NCBI GenBank assembly: GCA_004335835.1
Contig: RWJK01000969.1
Span: 1-64,000 of the forward strand
Source: Scenedesmus sp. ARA3
Lineage: Eukaryota > Chlorophyta > Chlorophyceae > Sphaeropleales > Scenedesmaceae
Reading direction: 5' to 3'
Length of the DNA stretch: 64,000 bases
Shown: piece by piece, positions 1-11,094 of the stretch
Numbering within the stretch: position 1 is the first letter of the stretch
Layout of the letters: each line of letters starts with the position of its first letter
Notes under the pieces: generated by a model
Told to the model about the DNA's origin: nothing
What the model saw: only the letters and a program-made list of their open reading frames with translations
Database searches by the model: none
Program-made: the position numbers and the translations under genes

Positions 1-817
1 CATGGTCCGTAGGGAAGAGTTGCCTATAACTGTGATTTGCTTCGATTAAACACTCTGAGCGTGGCAAAGCAGCGAAAAAGTACGCTTTTTTCAGCCCACG
101 GCATCATAAGTTCTGGAACCTGATATCCAAAACAGGCACCCTGTCAGATGACGGTGCCAACGCGGCATGACCATGCCGTTCAGTGGAACACAACGACACA
201 CTGCAGCTGGCATGTCCGTCAACTCTTCCTTTCAAGATGACTCTTTTGACAGCATGCAGGCCTTGAAAGGCTTTGGTTTTTGCACTCGAGCTTTTTGGAC
301 TTTTTGAGACAATCATGTGTGGGCCAGCGGTGCACAGCACAGCACGTGCCAGCCGCCGATGCTGCAGTGCAGGCAGGTGGGCCCCACCCCATCCCACTCG
401 CATACACTATGCACGTCGCATAACAAGTCTTTGCTTTAACAGATGGCAGGAAGACACCGGCAAAAAGCTCGCAGGGCATGGTCCGTAGGGAAGAGTATAT
501 GCGCCCTCCGCTGCGCATGCCAGCGGCCTCCACATCCTTCATGCTGCCCAGTTGCTGTCGCTGGCCCCGTCGGCAGCCGCACCCACCCACAGAAGCACAA
601 GAACAATCGTCAATGTATGATCGTTATAAGTTAGCTCATCCAACACTTCCCTACCACAAGAAAGGCGTCATTCATGACAACAAATATACACGCTGCCACA
701 CGGGTGCTCCAGCAGGTAGCCTGAGGTACAGGCAGCTGCTGCTGAGTCTGCCTGCGTCATGACTCCAAACGGCTGGCACGACAGCCGCTGCCGGCATCTT
801 TCTTTTTGCCAGCATCT
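1..817. other. Intergenic / downstream flank, no gene seen
   Basis: I see no convincing exon in this stretch. It lies downstream of the minus-strand calmodulin-like gene and probably holds its 3' UTR. An exact 20-bp direct repeat occurs at 1-20 and 477-496, 476 bp apart. This could be the end of a longer tandem repeat entering from the left edge, but only two anchors are visible. Confidence 0.4.
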
Positions 818-1586
818 TCACTCCTTGCTTGACAGCAGCTGCTCTATCTGCGGCTGCGCATCGTCCAGCACCCGAGCCAGCTTCTTGCTGTCAGGCTGCA
901 GCAGCATGACACACAGCGGCAGACACGCAGCAGCAGACACGCAGCAAAACAGCGGCAGCTGTGAGGAAAGCAGGCAGCATGACACGCAGCAGCAGGCACA
1001 CAGCACAGCAGGCAGAGCCCTACTAGTAGCAGCTGTGAGATGCGCAGCAGCCGCAACATTCCAGTACAAACATAAGCATGTACGGGTGCTAGCCAGCCTA
1101 TAAACCCACTTATTGCACACCTGCACTATGCCGAATTTAAGTGCTAGCGTGGGGCCTAAACACAACAGCAGCAGCTGTACAGCAGCAGCCCACCTTGTTT
1201 GCCGCCAGCAGCAGCAGCAGCTCATCCAGCACCTCTGCAAGCGCATACCACAACTGCTGGCAGATGGCCTGAACACATGTGTTTCACAACACCAGCAGCT
1301 GCACAGCCGTCATGTACAATGCAAACTCATGCAAAATCTGTGTCAATAGCAGCCCACCTTGGTTGCGGCAAGCAGCAGCAGCTCATCCAGCACCTCTGCA
1401 AGCGCAAAGCCCGCAGCGTGCATGAAGCGAGCCATGAAGGCGGCAAACTCAGTGCAGTCCAGCTGCCTGTCGCCATTGCTGTCGTGCAGCGCCAGCGCTG
1501 AAGCAGACTCGCGCAGCAAGCTCAGCACATCCTGCAGCAGCGCCAGCAGCAGCAGTGCCAGCAGCAGCAGTGCCAGCAGCAGCAGT

Positions 1587-1617
<31 letters not shown>

Positions 1618-2675
1618 CCAGCAAGTGCAATTGAGACGTGTCTGCATGGGGCGCATCTGATGGAGGACTGCATGTGGCAGCTCTTTGTGACCAGCCACGC
1701 CACATACCCATGCTGTGGTAATCTTCTGGTGCACACCACGGCATGCACCACACAGTACAGCCCAACACCACAAACCGGCATGCAACAACGGCACCTGCTG
1801 TTACACACCAGCTAGACCTGCAGCAGTTTTGTTGCTGTGCCGCACCTGCTTGCTTACAACTGGCTGGAACTTGGCCAGGCCCTGGCACAGCTCCTGCAGG
1901 TTGACCCTGCCGTCACCAGTCTTGTCTAGCCATTTCATCTACCCATGCTGTTATAACCGTTATGCGCCCTACCCATGCAGCATAATTTCCTGAAATCAGC
2001 CACAGCAGCATGCAATGACACAGCACCTGCAGTGACACACCAGCCAGCAGTACATACAGCTAGTTATGCTGCCTCACCTGCTTGCTCTTGACTGGCTGGA
2101 ACTTGGCCAGGCCCTGGCACAGCTCCTGCAGGCTGACCCTGCCGTCACCAGTCTTGTCTAACCATTTCATCTACCCATGCTGTTAACCATGATGCACCCA
2201 ACCGCATGCAGCATGAGTTACTGCTCACCGCCACACATCAGCATACGTTACCAGCACCTGCTGCATTGCACCAGCCACGATGCGGCATTTGTTCAACACA
2301 CATACTGGTGTGCCGCACCTGCTTGCTTTTGACTGGCTGGAATTTTGCCAGGCCCTGGCACAGCTCCTGCAGGCTGACCCTGCCGTCACCAGTCTTGTCC
2401 CATAGCGCAAACAGCGTCAGCAGCTTACTGTCATCATCAGCAGCCTCGGCAGCCTTACTGCTGCCCATATCTGCTGCTGCTGCTGCTGCTGCTGCTGGTG
2501 GTGGTGGTGAGGGGTGTCCTGGGGATGGGGCGTTATATTCTAGTTTGCTGGCAGGGGTTTGGCTGCTGGCGCCAGCTGCAGATGGGTGGTGTTGGCTGGC
2601 TGGCTGCTGCTGCTGTATGCTGTCATGCAGCTTGTGGGCAGCCTCCAGCAGCGGCGTGCCTGCTACGTCAGAAAC

Positions 2676-2765
<90 letters not shown>

Positions 2766-3351
2766 GGTTTGCGGGCACGAAGCAAACACGCGCAGGGCTG
2801 CAGCATGCTGAGCATGTACAGCAGTGCACCTGCTGAACGTTCAGCACCCTGAAAATTGTATGATGCTACCAGCCTGGCACGATGTCAAGGCCACAATTCC
2901 TGTGCATTCCTGGATAAATGGAAGTAATGGCGGCAGCAAGGATATGGCTGTCACAAATGCGCTGTTTCCCGCAAGGCATCAAGCTGCTGCTCACTTGCCC
3001 AGCAGCTTGCCAAACTCTGCCCTGTCCAGCTGCCTGCTTGCGTCAGTATCCACCAGCAGCAGCGCCTCCACTGCTGCATTTGCAGCTGACTCGCTGGACT
3101 GCTCGGGTGACAGCTGCTTGAACAGCGCAGCCACTTCTGCAAAGCACAGGACACTGCAGGGGCGCAGGCACACAATCATAGGGATTTACACAGAGCACAC
3201 TGCGGCACGACCGTACTGCGAGCAAGAGAAGTACTCGATAGCACCAATATGGTTTATAAGTAGGTTGAGCAAGGTATGGTTTGCTGCCGGCGTGCTGATT
3301 GAAGTCCTGGTTTGTTGAAATGGTGCATGCATGCAAACTGATTCTGTGAGA

Positions 3352-3383
<32 letters not shown>

Positions 3384-3515
3384 CTGCTGCTGACTTGAGC
3401 CACTGCTGTACGGCTGAACTCACCCATTGGAATCCTTGTCACAGCATTTGAACAGGTCATCGATCACGGCCTCCGCCTCTCCCACGTCTGCCAGTACTGA
3501 CTTCGACCAGGTCAT
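818..3515 (-). CDS. Calmodulin-like protein with four EF-hands, 286 aa, five exons
   Basis: A predicted calcium sensor. I resolve five exons with matching phases: 3515-3424, 3153-2995, 2676-2319, 1531-1358 and 895-818 (stop). Four canonical 12-residue EF loops are visible: DKDSNGVLCFAE (split by intron 1), DTDASRQLDRAE, DKTGDGRVSLQE and DSNGDRQLDCTE. A low-complexity linker rich in Q, P and A separates EF2 from EF3, so this is not a compact calmodulin. The start is the ATG at 3515-3513; no upstream in-frame ATG was found. The last exon adds a 25-residue helical tail. Intron 3 (1532-2318) contains two extra copies of the end of the EF3 exon, and intron 4 one copy of the end of the EF4 exon. 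Introns 2 and 3 end in long CTG runs. No kinase domain is attached, so it is CML-like rather than CDPK. Confidence 0.85.
1846..2399 (-). repeat. Three copies of an EF-hand exon end with its splice donor
   Basis: The 3' end of the EF3 exon of the calmodulin-like gene (2319-2399) is repeated at 2078-2158 and 1846-1926 within the downstream intron. Each copy still encodes DKTGDGRV(S/N)LQELCQGL and ends in CAG followed by a GT donor (gtgcgg, gtgagg, gtgcgg in gene order). The two intronic copies share about 25 bp of upstream sequence that is absent from the true exon, so they were probably duplicated as a pair. They could be decoy donors, alternative exons or simple debris. Confidence 0.9.
2677..2764 (-). 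repeat. Long CTG run forming the 3' end of an intron
   Basis: On the coding (minus) strand this is an almost pure run of about 28 CTG triplets that ends in the CAG acceptor of the third exon of the calmodulin-like gene. The run takes the place where a polypyrimidine tract would be expected. Confidence 0.8.
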
Positions 3516-4167
3516 GCTGCCGTGGCTTTTTCTGCTGAACGCTCGCAGCTGCAATCCCCGTGCACTGGTATCGTCGTCCGATGAACCGCAAAATTTCTAG
3601 GCTTCGCTGAAAGCAGCGTCCCTTCCACGTATCCTTGCAGCGCCCACTGTGAAAGCAAAGCGAGGTGACAGGTCATGCGCAGGTCAGCAGTTGCTGGACA
3701 GTTGCCACTACTGAGTTGCCGATTGCATTTTACTGTTAAAACGAACGCATAACCCATTCACGACTTTGAATGCCCTTCCCCATCACCACGCAATACCTTT
3801 CAGCTTTGAGAAGCTGTCAATGGCAGTAATTTCCGTTGCCCAAAACCCTAGTGCTGATATTGCTACACAGCAGGATACAGCCGCAAGCACCAAGCAAGCC
3901 AGACACCACATTCCTTGAGCATGAAGTGAGAAATCGCGATGTCAACCTTGTCCAGTTGCCTGATCACCCCGTGGATTCAACTCTGACGTAACACTGCCAG
4001 CAGCGCTGCAGTGCTCGGCTAGTGTTCCACAACAACAGCAGGTCACAGGAGACACCCCTCAAGCCACACCTCATAACACCTCAGCAGCTGCAGCCGCCCT
4101 ACACCGCTGCCTCCCAATGCCCCTCCTCTCACTGCCGCTCCTCCTCCTGCTGCTGCTGCCAATCCTT
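3516..4167. other. Intergenic stretch between two minus-strand genes
   Basis: No exon is supported here. It must hold the promoter of the calmodulin-like gene (start at 3515) and the 3' end of the 473-residue gene (stop at 4168). I see no convincing core promoter motif. Confidence 0.4.
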
Positions 4168-5219
4168 TCACTGCCCCTCCTCCTGCTGCTGCTGCTGCCC
4201 CTCCAGCTGCAGCAGTGCCCCAGGCGGGATCGCAGCCGGCGCCTTTGTAACGTACAGCAGCCCATGCAGCGCCTCAACCTCCCCACTTGCAGGAAACTCC
4301 ACCCCCTGCCGCTTCTCAAACTCCGGAAGCAGCTTCTGAAGCACCAGCGTCCGGTCTGGCTCCCCATCTGCTGCATGAGCCCTCCAGCCCTCAGGCCACC
4401 AAGACAGCAGCGAAACCCGTGCCTCCTCACCCTGCTGAATCAGCTGCTGCACAACACACGCATCAACTGTCTTCCCGGATCCTCCTAGCAGCAGCGCGCC
4501 TGCCCGCTGAAAGCTCATCTGACACAGCCCGGCATCGTGCCCCACTGCTGCTGCTGCTGCCAGGCCCCTCTCCAGGAATGCAGCCGCAACTCCCATCTGC
4601 TGATTATTCATGCAGCAGCGGGCAAATAGGCTGTAGCCGAGCGGGTGATCTGGCAGGGCCTTGCACATGCTCTGCATGTCCTTTTGTTGGGCCAGGTAGC
4701 ATTCGGCCTGCTGCTGCTGCTGGCCCAGCAGGTGGTGCACTGCTGCCATGTGGTGGGCCACCAGGCCACGCACGTAGTGCATCAGCCAGCGGATCTACAC
4801 GAATGGTTGCGGCAAGGACAGGAACAGGAGGCACACAATGCACAGTAACACTCAGCACAGCGCAGCATACGTGTGAGCAGATGGCTGCTGCACTTGTATG
4901 ACAAGAGTGCGCACGCTTTGCTATGCCGCTGGTATGCTAAGCTTCGCAGCAGAACAGTGTGCTGGAGATCTCGTTTGCATGTTTACGAGCAAGCGTCCAG
5001 TGTCCAGCGTGCTGCTGCATGCTGCTGCGGCAACGGCTTTCGGTTACCTGACGCACATGCTGTGCATGCAGCTGCAGACACAAGCAAACCAGCATGCATG
5101 ACAATGCGCCAGTCACGCAGTCCCTCCCAAAGTCCTCCAACACACCTGCGCGCATCCAAACTGCACTGTCTGCTGTGCTTCCGCGCCGGCCTCCCCTGCT
5201 GCTGCACCGTCTGCCGCCA

Positions 5220-5264
<45 letters not shown>

Positions 5265-6153
5265 GCCACACTGACAGGCTGCCGCGCTCCTCCAAGTCAG
5301 CATCTATGATGGCCCGCATCTGTGCATCCAGCGCTGCTGCGTTGTCAGGGTTGGCGCAGCTGTGGATGGCGATGGTGGAGTACACCAGCAGCACCTCGTC
5401 TGCAATCATTGGAATATACCCAAGGCCACAGCAGACAAGCGCACAGTAAACATCGGTGTAGGGTAGGTGACAAATCACACCACGTGTGGTTGCCGGCTGC
5501 AGAGCGCAGCGTGTGGAGTACAACAGCAGGGGGCACAGCACTGCCTGCTCCCCTAAAACTTCCTACCATTTGACGGTCGCAATCAGAAACAATCAACTCT
5601 AAAAGCAACAATCACTTTGACATCAACTTTCATAGATTTCATAGATTTTGCTGTGCCGCACCTGCCGCCAGGTCGTTGGGCCCCTGCTTGAAGTTGAGGT
5701 ACACGTAGAGGCTGATCAGCGCGGCAGCCGCCATGCGCACCAGCTCGCTCACTGAGGAGCAGACCACCTCAGGGCTGACATTGGTGGGCACTGCAGCGCA
5801 GCAGCATGATATCATACATATAAGTATGTTGCAAAGAGCAGTTGTGCTCTGAGAAGTGAAGGCAGGGAAGCCCTGCTATGCGCATCATTGTGGGCAGACA
5901 TGCAGCAGGCTTGCCTGCAGCGCAGCCGCAATAATGCGTGCCAGATGTGTTGCCATGCGAACATGCAGCAGCTGAAAGCAAACCAGTGCTGCTCACAAAC
6001 CCTAACCCACATTAGCCTGGGCCCCAACATGCTGTACCCTAATGCATGCCACGTCAGCATGCAGCAGCGCTGCCGCACCTCCGAAGCGTGCGCCCCCTGC
6101 CGGCACCTCCTGCTGCTCCTGGCCCTCCTCATGAGGCAGCGGCGTGGACGGCT

Positions 6154-6185
<32 letters not shown>

Positions 6186-8003
6186 GGCAGCAGGAGCAGC
6201 ACCGTACAGTCACAAACTAAACACTCAACGTTACATCGGCAGCGTGTGCGCCTGCAGTCCGAGCTGCTGTGGCAGTGCCCACGCTGCAATGCAGGGCTGC
6301 GCAGAGTTCCTTTGCTGCCTTTTGTTGTTGCTCATTATGACAGATTCCAGAGGTATGGCCACAGAGTGTGCCGCGTACGCCCCATACTCCTATGTCATTT
6401 CGCTTATGGTTCCATGCATGCCGCACGCACCTGCACGAAGGGCGCCACCAGGCCGCTGGCGGTTCAACACCCGCTGAAACACCTGCAGCATGCACACACT
6501 GCACCCAACCGGGCCTGAACCCAGTCACTTGCGCAGCAAGGCTTGTACTTGCAGGTTTTGCCAGGATGGTGGGCTATTGTCAGTTTGTTGCCCCACTCAC
6601 CTGCACAAAGGGCGCCACCAGGCCGCTGGCTGTGAGCTCCGCCTCCAGCAGGTCGCCGTGGATGATGGACTGGCTGCCGCTGATGCCCTGGTAGTACGCG
6701 CACAGCCACGTCAGCAGCACCCTGCGCGTGCAACAAGAACATTCAAGGGGTGGGCAAGGCATGCGCAGCCAAAAGCAACTGTGTCGCTGATGCCCTGGCA
6801 GTAGGAGCACAGTCACTTCAGCAGCACCCTGCGCAAGCATACATGCATTCAAGGGGTGAGCACGACACAAACAGCCAAACACATATCTGCCACTGATGCC
6901 CTGGTAGTACCCATACAGCCTCGTCAGCAGCACCCTGCGCATTTGTCGACAGCATTCAAGGGGTGAGATTGCCATGTCACGAGCAGCCAACAGCGTCTCA
7001 GCGGCATGGGCGCACAGGCACGTCAACAGCACCCTGTGTGTGTGCACAGAAGGTGAGCGCCGCCGAAGCAGCCAACAGCATGTGACAGCGGCTATCCGCA
7101 CAGGCAGTCAAGCGACAGGTGAACTGCGTGCTGGATGGCGCCGCCTGCAGCAGAGGCTGTTGCAAGCACTTTGTTTGGATCATCATATGCCCCGCCACCT
7201 AGCTACACCACCTTGAAGGTGTTTCTGGTCTGCTGGCTGCATCTGCCTCTTTCTGAGCAGCCCTTCCTGCAGGTGCTGCTGCTCTGCTGCTCGACTCTGC
7301 CATGCTGAGCAGCAATCGATCCCCGATATAGGTGACACCACACACCCACACTGCACCAAATGCCCTCACCACCTCTGTCTGAACTGCTGGCACCTGCTCA
7401 AGCACACAGTGCAGCCACAGCACTAGGCGATTCCGCCTCAGTGCTAGCGCTGTGCCAGGGCAATCAGCAGCTACTGCACAGATTCTCACAGTCATAGGTC
7501 TCTTACACACATAACCGGACCACAGCGGCATTGCAGCTACCCTCAACAAAGGAAAACACCTGTCCTGGTCAGCCAGCGTCTCACACTCATAGGTCTCTAC
7601 ACAACCAGCCAACGACAGCAACGCAGCTACCTTTGACAAAACAATTGCTCACCTGTCCTGGTCAGCGAGCGTCTCCTCATCAGGCGCCTTCCTGTTGAGT
7701 AGTGCCTGCTCCACAGCCTCTAACTGCTCCAGGCACTTGAGCAGGCTCCTGCAAGCAGATGGCAGGGAACATAGTTGCAGTTACAGCAGCCAGGTTCGGC
7801 TCAACAGCTGAAAACATGTCCAGGGCTGCTGCTGGTGGTAAGGCACTGAGCGTGCCAAGCCTGCAAGCTGATACCCTTACAGGCGGATGCCGTTGACAAC
7901 GTATTCGGTTGCATGCTGGCCTGTAAACAGCAGTAACCGTAGCTAGCAGTTCTGCAAATTGTCAAATAGCTGCGTTCTTGTGCCGGCGCTGTGCGCGCCA
8001 GCA

Positions 8004-8052
<49 letters not shown>

Positions 8053-8259
8053 CAGGCTGCCAATCACGTCACCCGCTGACCAATGCCACCGCATTTGCAG
8101 CTTTGAAACAACTACATGATGTGCCGTGAGACTGTACCTGCAGCTAAATTTCCGCTCCTCGCTGGGGATGTCAAGTAGGGGCTCCAGTATGCTTCGCAAA
8201 GTTGGTGCAGGGGCGGTGCCCTCAGCAGCTGCTGCGCCTTCAGCTACAGTCTGCGTCAT
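4168..8259 (-). CDS. Unrecognised 473-aa protein, seven exons
   Basis: I do not recognise the family. Exons: 8259-8138, 7748-7653, 6721-6601, 6151-6079, 5790-5662, 5399-5146 and 4794-4168 (stop). All phases agree across introns (2, 2, 0, 1, 1, 0), which is strong evidence for a real gene. The protein starts MTQTVAEGAAAAEG, is largely alpha-helical in appearance, has a poly-Q run in exon 6 after RGSLSVWR, and ends in a 208-residue last exon beginning IRWLMHYVRG that contains TPR-like amphipathic stretches, for example ALPDHPLGYSLFARCCM. No signal peptide, membrane segment or catalytic motif stands out. A scaffold or complex subunit is only a guess. Introns 1, 2 and 3 carry decayed copies of neighbouring exon ends. 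Confidence 0.7.
6431..7040 (-). repeat. Array of decayed copies of both ends of one exon
   Basis: The true exon is 6721-6601. In gene order, three decayed copies of its 5' end with acceptor lie upstream at about 7040-6975, 6944-6891 and 6836-6782, recognisable by the (V)LLT.LC.YYQGIS reading and by a shared CATTCAAGGGGTGAG-like spacer. One copy of its 3' end with donor (reading TASGLVAPFVQ) lies downstream at 6463-6431. Spacing of the upstream copies is roughly 85-110 bp. Confidence 0.8.
7490..7700 (-). repeat. Duplicated exon end and intron unit of about 100 bp
   Basis: The end of exon 2 of the 473-residue gene (reading ETLADQD, donor at 7652) is repeated at about 7592-7561, with its adjoining intron sequence. 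The surrounding phrase containing CATAGGTCTCT also recurs (about 7493 and 7591), giving a unit of about 100 bp. Confidence 0.7.
8004..8052. repeat. CTG microsatellite in intron 1 of the 473-aa gene
   Basis: About 16 consecutive CTG/CAG triplets lie within intron 1, away from either splice site. Confidence 0.9.
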
Positions 8260-11094
8260 CTGTACTCAATTTAAAGCCAATGAGACTCAACTACTAATGC
8301 ATGCAGATGAGAAAGACGGCCGATCAGTTTCGCGGGTGAGCAGCAAGTGTGTACTTGTGCACGTCGTGTTACTCAGCGCTAGTTGGCGCGTGTATCTGCA
8401 ATGCACTGTGCGTACACGATCACAGCCACCGCATCGCCTCGGCGCGGCGTAAGCAAAGCGTCCTGTATGTAACATGCTTTCAGGCTGCACATGTCCCCCA
8501 GTACTACCAACGCTGCATTGGCAGATGAGCATTACAAGACCCTTGGTCATTGCACACCGCCAACCAGGTGTTTATCCTGTACTGTCCTCTCCTCATCCAG
8601 TGCCTGACTCCACACACGACTTGTCCTGCACTTCTTTACACTCTGCTGCAAGCAGCAAATGAACAACTCACACACGAAACAGCACACTGACAACGCCATT
8701 GATATCAAGGGGTAATCAGTCAGTGTCAAACAATGACTACTGCAGGGAGCACGAGCTGCCCACATCCACCCAGATGGTGGCCGCAAACCCTAGTTGCACC
8801 ATGCACTGCGTTGGCGAGTGATTGGCGCACGACGGATCAGGTGGGCAGCCACCCTTGACGTTGCTCTCACACCACGCAGCTGTGCACAGCACCATGCCAG
8901 AGCACGGGCTAGTGTGTGTCAACTTGTGATATAAAGCAAGTGCAGCAGTAGGAGAAGCAAACCAGTAGTTTAACTGGCAGGCAGCTGTCTGCGGGTGCAC
9001 TGCAACCGCTTCGACAAACAAGCTGCAACTGTTGTTATTGCAACAAGGCAACCACAATACCTGTAGCATGCCAGCATTATCACACAGGCACAGCAGGCGC
9101 ACACACTGCACCCACACGCACGCACCAAATGGACGCGTGCTGCGACAGGAACTGTGCAGCATCGTGCTCTTCGCATCAAAGCTGCTCGTGCATGCAGCAG
9201 ACGCTAAGCATACCACGGGCAACAGCAACCATACAGCACACACACTGCTCAAGCGTTGATGAGCTGGGTATTGTCGGCACAAGCTGTCTGTGCCAAAGCC
9301 AAAGCCAAACAGCCAGCAAGTCACACAAAAGCATCATTTGCTGGCAATGTACTCTTTATAGATGTCGCTTGTTGTACAAAGAAGAGAATACATGGTGCAC
9401 ACCCTGCTGCCCCCCTGCCCGCCACCCCCCACACGGTGTGCACTGCGACTCGCCCCAGCCCCTTGACTCCACCCCGCCTGCCCCACTCCTCCCAGCTGGC
9501 ACAACAGCACTCATTGCAAGCCCCTCCTCTGCTGACCATTGACTGGCCAGCAGAGCAATGCACTGCAAGGGTGACATGCAGCGTCAACTTAGCCCAAAGC
9601 ACAGTGTGGGCACCTCCTGGCACTGCATGCAGCCCGCCAACCTCTACACTGGGCCACCACACACGGGGCACCAGCTGCGCAACAAACAACATGGGGCACA
9701 GGGCACGGCTGCCAAAGCACAGCCCCAAGCAACACCGGCGCACAGCACTAGAGTGCTGCTGGCACAATGTGTGGGACGACACACCACGAACTTGGCCGCC
9801 ATTCTGACACCCTCATCAGTCAGTGACTCACACCTGCATCCAATGCTTGTACTCCCGCCTCACACCAAGCGGCCGTGTCCAAACAACACTACAGGCAGAA
9901 GCAAAGAGAGAGCACGCATTGAAAGCACAGATCAACAATGTTGGTACAAGAGACGAAGCCTTCACTCTCCATTGGCAGCAGCACTGCCACAGAGAGCAAG
10001 GCCGCGCAGCCATAGTAGTACACACAGCATTCAGCAATACAAAGGAACACACGTCATTTCGCTGGCAACAGCATGCACTGATCGGCTCTCAGCTAGCAAG
10101 ATAACAGACAAGAGGCTCGTTGCTGACGGGTAGAGAAATAGTGTACAAGAGGCAGACGGAACTCCCCAGCAGCTGCACTGCATGTTCTGCAGTGGCAATC
10201 CGCTCAACCAACAGCAGCAGCAACCAGTAAGCCTGCCCAAGCAAAGGCAACAGAGGCAGGCCAGCAGCACACTCACGTGCATCCTACCGCTCCTAGGCAC
10301 ACCTAGCACACAACCTGATGCATCATGCACAATCAATAATGATGATGTGCAGCGATAGACGCGCCTAAGCACGCTGTGACCAAAAGCACAGCTGTGCAAA
10401 GCGGCCGCCGCGCTACCATCATGGTATGCAATCGCCATCTGCCAGCATTACTACACAACAATACGCTGGCCGTTCCCAGTCCCTGCTGCTATGCACAACT
10501 GCCGCAGCACGGCAGAAACACCACAGTAGTCCGGGAATCATCAACTCCAGACTCGTTCTTCACTGCCGGCTGCCCAAAACTGATAATATGCTGTACGGGC
10601 AGCCTGGCGCAACTTCGGCTGCAATCAACCTACTACTGATGCTCAGCTGTGCAGGCGCAAACCAGTCTCTAATGCTTCCTGCTTGGGACATCGACTTCAG
10701 ATCAACCGCTGCTGCGGCTCTCGCGCTGCTGCCCGCTGCCCAACCACAGCCGTAACAAAGCAACACGAATGCGCTGCGATGGCAGCACAAACTGAGAGGA
10801 TAAAGCACGAAATGAAGGAGAGAGAGAGCCGAGTCAGCACACGCAGCAGACTAGTGATACAAGCGTGGTACACACACGCGCACGCCCTGCTGCAGCGACC
10901 CCAACAGACGCAAGTGCGGCACTTCACAACGCTGCACAGCACGCCCGCAAGATCACTGCCAGCACCGCAGGCCAGCAGCTCCTGCATGGTCGGCAGCACC
11001 CGCCCACCCGCAGCTCCTGCAGGCAGGTGCTCACAGCAGCGCTGTCCTTCAAGCGCTCCTGCAAGGCTTCCTGCAGGCACTCTGCACTGCAGCG
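8260..11094. other. Long stretch without a supported gene
   Basis: About 2.8 kb upstream of the 473-residue gene and downstream of the PyrP2-like gene. Open frames exist on both strands, but none shows recognisable domains or a set of phase-compatible exons. The high-coordinate end probably includes the 3' UTR of the phosphatase gene. I see no repeats or mobile-element features here. Confidence 0.35.

Noticed and set aside
2206..2811. Plus-strand poly-A open frame
   Set aside because: Arises from the CAG/CTG run and lies opposite EF-hand coding sequence and its intron.
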